A DNA stretch of 64,000 bases, from the NCBI GenBank assembly GCA_003280895.1, contig QCDM01000002.1, positions 1 to 64,000 on the forward strand, in the 5' to 3' direction. The stretch's first letter is position 1, and every line of letters begins with the position of its first letter. This stretch comes from Prochlorococcus sp. AG-355-I20 (GTDB taxonomy: Bacteria; Cyanobacteriota; Cyanobacteriia; PCC-6307; Cyanobiaceae). This document shows, in pieces, positions 52,478 to 64,000 of the stretch. Under the pieces are notes generated by a model. That model saw only the letters and a list, made by a program, of their open reading frames with translations, was not told where the DNA came from and searched no databases. The position numbers and the translations under genes were made by a program.

Positions 52478-53239
52478 ATGAAATTTGCATTTTTAATAAT
52501 TGCAATATTTATTAATTTTTTTAATCACTCATTGATAAAATCAGAAGAAAAAATATTTTCATCAAAAAATAAAATTGAGAATATTGCTAGAAAAGAATCA
52601 ATTACTGAAGAAAAAACTGAAATAAAAAAGATTCATATTGTAAAAAGTGGAGATACAATATCAAGTATTTCAAAATTCTATTCAATTAATAAAGATTTAA
52701 TTATTAAATTTAATAACTTAAAAGATGAAAATTATATCTTTGTTGGCCAAAATCTTATTATCCCAGAATCTTCTGAAAATCTCACAAAACAATCAGATTT
52801 AATTAAAAATTATCATATTGTTCAAACTGGTGAAAATCTTACTGAAATATCAAACAAATATAATTTAAAAGTAAAAGAACTGATAGAGATTAATAACATC
52901 AATAATCCTGATTCAATAAAAATTGGTCAAAAGCTCACAATAAGAAAAAAGAACACAATTAATTCAGAAAAATATGAAACAACTGAATATAAAAAAAATA
53001 ATGACTCATTTGAGTTAGATAAAAAAATTTACGGTCCTATAATTATCCAAAGTAAATCATATAAAGATATTAAAGGTAGAAAAGTTTTAAACGTACTAAA
53101 TCAAGATAATAAAAAACTTATTCTTTCAATCAATTGTGATACGAATGAATTAGATGTAAGAATACCTGGCAGGAAATGGATGGGAAGTAAGCCTGTTAAA
53201 GAAGAATTCGAAAATAATTTGATAAATGATTTTTGTTAA
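52478..53239 (+). CDS. Secreted LysM-repeat protein
   Basis: 253 residues from ATG 52478 (the track's GTG at 52469 adds three residues). Signal peptide MKFAFLIIAIFINFFNHSLIKS; two LysM domains, IHIVKSGDTISSISKFYSINKDLI... and YHIVQTGENLTEISNKYNLKVKELIE..., each about 45 residues. A C-terminal beta-rich piece (DTNELDVRIPGRKWMGSKP) follows. LysM binds peptidoglycan GlcNAc, so it probably sits in the periplasm. Confidence 0.88.
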   Translation: MKFAFLIIAIFINFFNHSLIKSEEKIFSSKNKIENIARKESITEEKTEIKKIHIVKSGDTISSISKFYSINKDLIIKFNNLKDENYIFVGQNLIIPESSENLTKQSDLIKNYHIVQTGENLTEISNKYNLKVKELIEINNINNPDSIKIGQKLTIRKKNTINSEKYETTEYKKNNDSFELDKKIYGPIIIQSKSYKDIKGRKVLNVLNQDNKKLILSINCDTNELDVRIPGRKWMGSKPVKEEFENNLINDFC

Positions 53240-53319
53240 AACTTTTAATTAATATGTGTGAATAATTTGTCTAAGAATATTATTGATGGGTTATTCTAAA
53301 AAAAGTTAAATAAATAGTA

Positions 53320-53529
53320 ATGGCAATTTCAAGAGGAGATCTCGTAAGAGTAAAAAGACCAGAATCATATTGGTATAACGAGATAGGTAAAGTAGCTTCA
53401 GTTGATACCTCAGGGATTAAATATAACTGTGTAGTAAGATTCGATAAAGTAAATTACGCTGGGATAAGCGGTACTGATGGTGGAGCTAATACAAACAATT
53501 TTGCTGAAAGTGAATTAGAGAAAGCTTAA
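53320..53529 (+). CDS. psaE: Photosystem I subunit IV, PsaE
   Basis: 69 residues, SH3-like barrel: [53 protein letters not shown]. PsaE is a stromal PSI subunit that helps dock ferredoxin and supports cyclic electron flow. Four bases separate it from mutM, which starts with TTG. Confidence 0.97.
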   Translation: MAISRGDLVRVKRPESYWYNEIGKVASVDTSGIKYNCVVRFDKVNYAGISGTDGGANTNNFAESELEKA

Positions 53530-53533
53530 ATAA

Positions 53534-54412
53534 TTGCCTGAATTACCTGAAGTAGAAACTGTTCGGAGAGGTTTAGAGCAAAAACTAAATAACTTTATTA
53601 TTAAAAAAGTAGAAGTCTGTAGGGATTCAACTGTTGCATTCCCATCAAACAAAGAAGAATTCATTAAAGGACTTAGGAACTCACTTATTTATAAATGGGA
53701 TAGAAGAGGAAAATATTTAATAGCTCAATTAAAAGAAGTTCAAAATGAGCATGCTCAATTTCCTCTAGATAATTCACAAAATAACGGATTTCTTGTAATT
53801 CATCTAAGAATGACTGGATATTTCAAATTCATTGAAAAATCAACTCATCCTTGTAAACATACAAGAATAAGATTTTTCGATAAAAATAATAATGAGCTTA
53901 GGTACATTGACGTAAGAAGTTTTGGTCAAATGTGGTGGATTAATAAAGGCCTATCACTCAACAAAATAATTAAAGGATTAGGTTCATTAGGACCAGAACC
54001 ATTTTCTAAAGACTTTGATGCAAATTACCTTAAGAAAGTTATTTCAAAAAGAACAAAATCTATAAAAGCTATCTTATTAGATCAAACAATAGTGGCAGGT
54101 ATAGGTAATATTTATGCAGATGAAAGTTTATACTCTGCTGGCATCTCACCTTTTAGGGAAGCTCGAACAATAAAGAACAATGAATTAATCAAGCTCAAAG
54201 AATCAATCGTAACTGTATTGAAAAAAAGTATTGGCTCTGGAGGGACGACATTTAGTGATTTTAGGGACTTGGAAGGAGAGAATGGGAATTTTGGTTTACA
54301 GACAAATGTTTATAGGAGAACTGGAAAAGAATGTCGTAAATGTGGAAGTTTAATTGAAAGACAAAAAATTACTGGAAGAAGTACCCATTGGTGCCCTAAA
54401 TGCCAAAAATAA
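53534..54412 (+). CDS. mutM: Formamidopyrimidine-DNA glycosylase MutM
   Basis: 292 residues. The chosen start is TTG, giving [14 protein letters not shown]; after Met removal Pro2 is the catalytic base and Glu3 the acid. The DNA-binding H2TH and the C-terminal zinc finger [24 protein letters not shown] are complete. It removes 8-oxoguanine. It likely shares the psaE transcript. Confidence 0.96.
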   Translation: MPELPEVETVRRGLEQKLNNFIIKKVEVCRDSTVAFPSNKEEFIKGLRNSLIYKWDRRGKYLIAQLKEVQNEHAQFPLDNSQNNGFLVIHLRMTGYFKFIEKSTHPCKHTRIRFFDKNNNELRYIDVRSFGQMWWINKGLSLNKIIKGLGSLGPEPFSKDFDANYLKKVISKRTKSIKAILLDQTIVAGIGNIYADESLYSAGISPFREARTIKNNELIKLKESIVTVLKKSIGSGGTTFSDFRDLEGENGNFGLQTNVYRRTGKECRKCGSLIERQKITGRSTHWCPKCQK

Positions 54413-54446
54413 AAAAGGGCTTACTCAAGGAGAGTAAACCCTTTTA
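54412..54446. terminator. Bidirectional terminator between mutM and 5S rRNA
   Basis: AAAAAGGGCTTACTC and GAGTAAACCCTTTT pair, with T-rich tails both ways. Serves mutM rightward and the rRNA operon leftward. Confidence 0.8.
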
Positions 54447-54454
54447 AATATTTT

Positions 54455-54572
54455 ACCTGGCATTGAGCTATTTTCTCAAGGGGCTACCCCCTAAATATTT
54501 TCGCCGCTGATGCGTTTCACAACCGAGTTCGAGATGGATCGGAGTGGTTCCACATCGCCATGAACACCAGGA
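54455..54572 (-). rRNA. rrf: 5S ribosomal RNA
   Basis: Leftward, about 118 nt; the 5' and 3' ends CCTGG.../...CCAGG pair and the core GAACCACTCCGATCCATCTCGAACTCGG is the bacterial 5S consensus. Ends estimated by base pairing. Confidence 0.95.
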
Positions 54573-54636
54573 TAGTGTGAACCTTGAGAACTGCATAGAA
54601 ATTATATAAATTAAAAACAATAAATTAAGTTTATTT

Positions 54637-57510
<2,874 letters not shown>

Positions 57511-57764
57511 AATAACTTCAAAATTGAAGCATCAGCTTAATAGAATTGTTATTAATGCATTTGCACAAATAATAAATCTGCATCATAAAGATGCTTATTG
57601 TCTTTAAAAAAATCTATGCAGTTGTCAAGGTTCTCTGAAAACAATGAAATAAATTCAATGAGTCCAGCATCTTAATGATTTTATTAGGAAGCTAGATTCG
57701 TTCAGAAAGATGATCACAACACAAAATTTTCCTTTCTACAGATTATGGTAGAGGTGGTGATCAG

Positions 57765-57837
57765 TGGAGGTAAGCGGACTCGAACCGCTGACATCCTGCT
57801 TGCAAAGCAGGCGCTCTACCAACTGAGCTATACCCCC
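57765..57837 (-). tRNA. tRNA-Ala (TGC) in the rRNA spacer
   Basis: Leftward, 73 nt. Acceptor GGGGGTA/TACCTCC, anticodon loop TTTGCAA giving UGC, T-arm GCGG-TTCGAGT-CCGC. The 254 bp to the 23S 5' end hold no gene and are part of the internal transcribed spacer. Confidence 0.96.
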
Positions 57838-57849
57838 AACATAGAGATA

Positions 57850-57923
<74 letters not shown>

Positions 57924-58046
57924 AGGAAAATAATGGGTGTGACCTAGAAAAACTTAGGAAATGAAATTCTTAACAAACTAAGAACGTGAGATACCGATCG
58001 ACCTAAGGTGACAAAATAATAATATTAAACATTTTGTTGTCTCCCT

Positions 58047-59533
<1,487 letters not shown>

Positions 59534-60132
59534 TTCAAATCCTTTTGTAGATAAATCTACTCAAATTGAATTGCTTTATCCAAATAAAAACTTCAGTTTT
59601 TGAATTTAGTTTCAGCCTCCTTAAATTTTAAGGATTACATTGAGTGCACATTAAAAATATTCTAAAGTGACTTTCCAAGATCTCAGATCCGTTTGCATCA
59701 AAGCTAAAAGTTAGCAATTGATGACATATTTATATATTCTTGACGGGACCTCACACCTTTATTGCATATACATCTTGAAATAACTAAAAAAATTTAGTTG
59801 TTCTCGACGCAATAAAAGCATCAGTTCCTAAGTTTTTAAATTTTCTAGGTGCAGAGTTAAACAACAAGTGATCAACTCATTTCGAAGGTAAAAACCTTCT
59901 TCTGGCTGAAAATAATGATAGAAATCAAATCTCCAAAAAATTCATTTATTTACCTAAAATTAGATTTAAGATAATTTCCTGAATAATGCAAAAAGTATAT
60001 TTCTGCCCAGAAGAAAATACTAAACCATCCCACTGTAATTGTGCAACCTTTTATACAAAAATTTTTTATTAATTTTTTATTTGATCAAAGTCTCATTAAA
60101 CAACTAGGCTTAAATAAAGGGATATAAACGAA
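59534..60132. promoter_or_regulatory. 599-bp divergent region between 16S rRNA and GH100 gene
   Basis: No ORF. It must hold the rRNA promoter (leftward) and the invertase promoter (rightward). A 15-bp palindrome CCTTAAATTTTAAGG (59619-59633) lies about 90 bp before the 16S start, perhaps in the leader. I cannot place -35/-10 boxes with confidence. Confidence 0.45.
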
Positions 60133-61572
60133 ATGGCAGAAAGATTTAGTCAAAAAAATTTAAGAGTAAGACCAAGTTCTGATGAGGAGAAAATTGTAAC
60201 AAATGCAAAAAAACACTTCGAGAAGACTTTGGTTGAGATATCAGGCGAGTTAGTGGGAAGCGTCGCTGCACTAGAACACCCAACAAAAAATAAAAAATTA
60301 AATTATGGAGAAATATTTTTAAGAGACAATGTTCCTGTAATGATTTACCTCATTACCCAAAAACGTTACGAAATTGTCAAAAAGTTCCTAAGTGTATGCC
60401 TTGAGTTGCAAAGCTCTAATTACCAAACGCGTGGTGTATTTCCTACTAGTTTCGTTGAAGAAAATGGACAGCTCATTGGAGACTATGGTCAGAGATCAAT
60501 AGGGCGGATTACTTCAGCTGATGCAAGTTTATGGTGGCCCATTTTATGTTGGTATTATGTCAATAAAAGCGGTGATTATGCCTTTGGAAAAAGTCAAAGA
60601 GTTCAAAGAGGTATTCAACTTCTACTAGATCTAGTTCTACATCCAACATTTGAGGGTACTCCAGTACTTTTTGTTCCAGATTGCGCATTTATGATTGATA
60701 GACCTATGGATGTATGGGGAGCACCACTAGAAGTTGAAGTTTTACTTCATGGATGTTTAAAAAGTTGCATTAACTTAATGGAATTAAGTAGAGCAGATCA
60801 TGTTAGTAGACTTTTAGACCAAAGACTTATTCTTACAAATCAATGGGTTAAGGATTTAGGAAGTTTTCTTTTAAAGCATTATTGGGTTACCAGCCAAACA
60901 ATGCAAATTTTAAGAAGAAGGCCAACTGAGCAGTATGGTGATGATCAACACTTCAATGAATTTAACGTTCAACCTCAAGTGGTTCCCTCATGGCTACAAG
61001 ATTGGTTAGAGAATAGAGGTGGTTACTTAATAGGAAATATTAGGACAGGAAGGCCTGACTTTCGATTTTACAGTTTAGGCAATTCTTTAGCATGTATGTT
61101 CGGAGTTCTGCCTCCTGAAGAACAAAGAGCTTTATTTAGGTTAGTTTTACATAATAGACAGCATTTGATGGCTGAAATGCCTATGAGAATTTGTCATCCT
61201 CATATGGATGTCGAGGAATGGCAAAATAAAACTGGATCCGATCCAAAGAATTGGCCTTGGAGTTACCATAACGGTGGTCATTGGCCAAGCTTACTTTGGT
61301 TTTTTGGTACAGCTGTCCTATTACATCAAAAACAATATGGTTCAGATGATGTGATCCTCATGGAAGAAATGAAATCTTTAATAGAGGAATCATATTGGTG
61401 TCAACTTAATCAATTGCCTAAGCAAGAATGGGCAGAATATTTTGATGGACCTACAGGTACTTGGGTTGGACAACAATCAAGAACATATCAAACTTGGACA
61501 ATTGTTGGATTTTTATTAATGAATCATTTTTTAAGGAATGAGTATAACGATCTAGATATGTTTAAAATTTGA
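60133..61572 (+). CDS. Neutral/alkaline invertase (GH100)
   Basis: 479 residues. The family pattern is FLRDNVPVMIYL, QTRGVFPTSFVE, DYGQRSIGRITSADASLWWP, EVLLHGCLKSC, GRPDFRFYSLGNSLACMFG and WPWSYHNGGHWPSLLWF, with acidic catalytic residues in the first and central blocks. It hydrolyses sucrose to glucose and fructose in the cytoplasm. Full length; ATG start. Confidence 0.92.
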   Translation: MAERFSQKNLRVRPSSDEEKIVTNAKKHFEKTLVEISGELVGSVAALEHPTKNKKLNYGEIFLRDNVPVMIYLITQKRYEIVKKFLSVCLELQSSNYQTRGVFPTSFVEENGQLIGDYGQRSIGRITSADASLWWPILCWYYVNKSGDYAFGKSQRVQRGIQLLLDLVLHPTFEGTPVLFVPDCAFMIDRPMDVWGAPLEVEVLLHGCLKSCINLMELSRADHVSRLLDQRLILTNQWVKDLGSFLLKHYWVTSQTMQILRRRPTEQYGDDQHFNEFNVQPQVVPSWLQDWLENRGGYLIGNIRTGRPDFRFYSLGNSLACMFGVLPPEEQRALFRLVLHNRQHLMAEMPMRICHPHMDVEEWQNKTGSDPKNWPWSYHNGGHWPSLLWFFGTAVLLHQKQYGSDDVILMEEMKSLIEESYWCQLNQLPKQEWAEYFDGPTGTWVGQQSRTYQTWTIVGFLLMNHFLRNEYNDLDMFKI

Positions 61573-61574
61573 CT

Positions 61575-62057
61575 CTAAAATAGTCCTAAGGTTAGTGATT
61601 TATCAATTGGCAAGCATGCTCCAATACCTAGGTATATTGTAAGAAAAGTTCCGAATAAGAAAACAGACATTGCTATTGGTCTTCTAAATGGATTAGAAAA
61701 TTTATTAACGTTTTCGATAAAGGGTAAAATCATTAATCCAAGTGGGATTAATGTTTGAAGTGCAATTCCCAAAAGTTTATTAGGAACAACTCTAAGTATT
61801 TGAAAAACTGGGTAAAGGTACCATTCAGGAAGTATTTCAAGGGGTGTTGCAAAGGGATTAGCTTTGTCTCCCAGCATTGCAGGATCAAGAACTGCTAATC
61901 CAACTACGCAGGCAATAGTTCCTAAGATAACAACAGGGAAAATATATAATAAATCATTTGGCCAAGCTGGTTCACCATAATAATTGTGGCCCATACCTTT
62001 AGCTAACTTTGCTCTCAATTTTGGATCAGACAGATCTGGTTTTTTTAAAGTAGACAT
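61575..62057 (-). CDS. petD: Cytochrome b6f subunit IV (PetD)
   Basis: 160 residues, three membrane helices. [23 protein letters not shown] and [17 protein letters not shown] (PEWY motif at the quinol-oxidation site) are diagnostic. It is 35 bp downstream of petB, same strand, as in other cyanobacteria. Confidence 0.97.
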
Positions 62058-62092
62058 ATGGAAAAACTAAATAATGGTTTTAGTATAAGAAT

Positions 62093-62749
62093 TTATAAAG
62101 GACCTGAAATACCTTGTTTACGAATCATTAAAAAGTGCATCAACATGAAAACTGCTAATGACCATGGCAATACGAAAGTATGAAGACTGTAAAATCTTGT
62201 TAAGGTAGATTGTCCAACACTTTCTCCGCCTCTAAGTAATTCAACCATAAAGTCTCCGATAACTGGTATTGCAGCAGGGACACCTGAAACAATCTTAACT
62301 GCCCAATAACCTACCTGATCCCAAGGTAGAGAGTAACCTGTCACTCCAAAAGCGACAGTTATGACTGCCATTACAACACCTGTAACCCAAGTTAATTCTC
62401 TTGGTCTTTTAAATCCTCCGGTAAGATAAACCCTAAAGACATGAAGAATTAACATCAATACCATCATTGATGCACTCCATCTATGCACAGATCTTATTAA
62501 CCATCCAAAACTTACATCGGTCATTAGATAACTGACTGAACTATAAGCTTGTGTAACGGTAGGCTTATAGTAAAAAGTCATTGCAAAACCTGTTGCAAAT
62601 TGAATTAAGAAGCATACTAAAGTTATGCCTCCTAAACAATAAAAAATATTTACGTGAGGGGGTACGTACTTGGAAGTTACGTCGTCAGTTATGTCTTGGA
62701 TTTCAAGTCTTTCTTGAAACCAGTCATAAACAGATGAAGAATTCGCCAT
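62093..62749 (-). CDS. petB: Cytochrome b6 (PetB)
   Basis: 218 residues from ATG 62749 ([18 protein letters not shown]); the track's longer frame adds 21 non-homologous residues. Four membrane helices, with haem-binding histidines in [22 protein letters not shown] and [31 protein letters not shown]. Core of the b6f complex that links the two photosystems. Divergent from the ctpA-like gene, 71 bp apart. Confidence 0.97.
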   Translation of the reverse strand: MANSSSVYDWFQERLEIQDITDDVTSKYVPPHVNIFYCLGGITLVCFLIQFATGFAMTFYYKPTVTQAYSSVSYLMTDVSFGWLIRSVHRWSASMMVLMLILHVFRVYLTGGFKRPRELTWVTGVVMAVITVAFGVTGYSLPWDQVGYWAVKIVSGVPAAIPVIGDFMVELLRGGESVGQSTLTRFYSLHTFVLPWSLAVFMLMHFLMIRKQGISGPL

Positions 62750-62820
62750 CCAAAAAAAAATTAGCTTTGATATAAAGAGCTTACTTAAAATTCTTATACT
62801 TGGTGTTAACACTTAACCCA

Positions 62821-64000
62821 ATGAATTCATCTTTTAACAAACTTTTAACATTCAAAACTGTGATCACTGCCTCAATGATCATCGTTTTTTCTATCAATCT
62901 TTTTTTGATTGAAAGAGTGGATGCTCTCAGTGATAGCAGGCAATTAGTACTTGACGCTTGGACCTTGGTAAACGAAGGTTTTTATGATCCAGAAAAGTTT
63001 GATGAAATCCAATGGAAAAGAATTAGACAAAAAACGTTACAGAAACAAATTGAAACAAGTGAAGAGGCTTATTCCGCAATTGAAGACATGTTAAGACCTC
63101 TAGACGATCCCTACACGAGAGTTTTACGCCCCAAAGATTATGAGCTACTGAAATCAAGTAATTTTGGGAGTGAAATTAATGGTGTTGGGCTTCAATTAGG
63201 TGAAGATGATAACAATAAAGTTAAAGTTATTTCTACACTTGGGGGCTCGCCAGCTGAAGAAGCTGGAATAGTAAGCGGGGACATAATCGAAACAGTGGAT
63301 GGAATCTCATCAGAAAAATTAGGACTTGCTAGTACCGCCTCTAAGTTAAGAGGTGAATCAGGGACAAAAGTTTTAGTTGAATTATCTACGGAATCAGGAG
63401 AAATTAGGGAAGTCGATTTAGAGAGGAGATCAGTAGATCTAAGACCAGTTAGAACAAAAAGATTAAGAGACGATTTTCACACAATAGGATATTTAAGGAT
63501 AACTCAATTTAGCGAAAGCGTACCCAAAAAAGTTGAAGAGGCTCTTCAAGAGTTAAAAGAGAAAGAGGTTGAGGGCTTAATCTTGGATCTTAGAAATAAT
63601 TCAGGGGGACTAGTAAGCTCAGGTATTGCAGTTGCGGACTCATTATTGAGTGAGAAACCGGTAGTCGAGACAAAAGATAGAAATGGAATCAAAGATGCAA
63701 TTATTTCTCAAAAAGAGACATCTTTTGATGGACCAATGGTGACTTTAGTAAATAAAGGCACTGCAAGTGCCAGTGAAATACTTGCTGGCTCTTTACAAGA
63801 TAATGAAAGGTCAATTCTTATGGGAGAAAAAACCTATGGTAAAGGTTTAATTCAATCCCTAAAAAGTTTGGGAGAAGATAGTGGTATTGCTATAACGGTG
63901 GCTAGTTACTTAACACCAGATGGTAATAATATTCAAGGCCAAGGTATAACACCTGATAAATTACTTGATCTACCGGATGCAAGTGATTTTGGCACTACTG
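62821..64000 (+). CDS. ctpA: Carboxyl-terminal processing protease, CtpA-like (3' end beyond window)
   Basis: Open ATG-initiated frame from 62821 to the window edge, 393 residues seen and not in the track. Signal-like N-terminus (VITASMIIVFSINLFLI), PDZ domain (GVGLQLGEDDNNKVKVISTLGGSPAEEAGIVSGDIIETVDG), and the S41 core with catalytic Ser in KGTASASEILAGSL and Lys in YGKGLIQSL. Family members in cyanobacteria mature PSII D1, though paralogues exist and I cannot tell which this is. Next to petBD. Confidence 0.9.
   Translation, partial: MNSSFNKLLTFKTVITASMIIVFSINLFLIERVDALSDSRQLVLDAWTLVNEGFYDPEKFDEIQWKRIRQKTLQKQIETSEEAYSAIEDMLRPLDDPYTRVLRPKDYELLKSSNFGSEINGVGLQLGEDDNNKVKVISTLGGSPAEEAGIVSGDIIETVDGISSEKLGLASTASKLRGESGTKVLVELSTESGEIREVDLERRSVDLRPVRTKRLRDDFHTIGYLRITQFSESVPKKVEEALQELKEKEVEGLILDLRNNSGGLVSSGIAVADSLLSEKPVVETKDRNGIKDAIISQKETSFDGPMVTLVNKGTASASEILAGSLQDNERSILMGEKTYGKGLIQSLKSLGEDSGIAITVASYLTPDGNNIQGQGITPDKLLDLPDASDFGTT

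Overview
The window looks like about 64 kb of a high-light-adapted Prochlorococcus marinus chromosome. The base composition is strongly AT-rich and gene packing is tight. Lineage markers include PsaE, PetB/PetD, a PTOX-type oxidase, PipX/PipY, SepF, several families (DUF1651, DUF3104, DUF3764, DUF1823) that I associate with cyanobacteria or marine picocyanobacteria, a high-light-inducible-like (HLIP) mini-protein and many tiny membrane proteins. The strain cannot be named from this alone. All family assignments were made by eye from the sequence; no database search was run.

Layout. (1) 1-25.3 kb is conserved housekeeping. It starts with the tail of an ArsM-like methyltransferase, a class V aminotransferase and an SDR enzyme, then murE, a glutaredoxin-like gene, yidD and rpsD. 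A sulfur amino-acid block follows (two cystathionine-synthase-like genes and cysK), then queA, pyruvate dehydrogenase E2, ylqD-like, acyl-ACP/CoA synthetase, lipB, hpf/lrtA, a DeoC-like gene, recO, a DgdA-like glycosyltransferase, a leftward proC/sepF/pipY/pipX/ecfT/der block, cobI, miaE and aroQ. (2) At 25.4-25.6 kb lie tRNA-Tyr and tRNA-Thr, followed 130 bp later by a decayed copy of the 3' half of tRNA-Thr. (3) From 25.8 to about 49.9 kb is an accessory-like stretch. It holds dozens of short hypothetical genes, many of 30-60 codons with one membrane segment, and scattered known genes: thiD, tenA, a photolyase, proline iminopeptidase, a CPBP protease, arfB, bcp, tatA, a Nif11 protein, a CrtISO-like oxidoreductase, PTOX, an NdhF-like fragment and an HLIP-like gene. 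(4) From 50 to 54.4 kb are a GNAT protein, an aldehyde dehydrogenase, a LysM protein, psaE and mutM. (5) From 54.4 to 59.5 kb is a leftward rRNA operon (16S, tRNA-Ile, tRNA-Ala, 23S, 5S). (6) The end holds a GH100 invertase, petB-petD (leftward) and a truncated ctpA-like protease (rightward).

Working links: der-ecfT-pipX-pipY and the downstream sepF-proC tie nitrogen signalling (PipX), PLP homeostasis (PipY) and cell division to one leftward block. The cys/met genes give a local route from cysteine to cystathionine. thiD and tenA suggest thiamine pyrimidine salvage. PTOX, the HLIP-like protein and the photolyase fit life in strong light. The least explained part is 27.2-29.7 kb: several small proteins that look like dimeric alpha/beta-barrel (ABM-type) domains, a secreted Cys-containing peptide, a broken ORF, and a candidate small RNA that carries a 12-nt perfect complement to the start of the neighbouring ABM gene.
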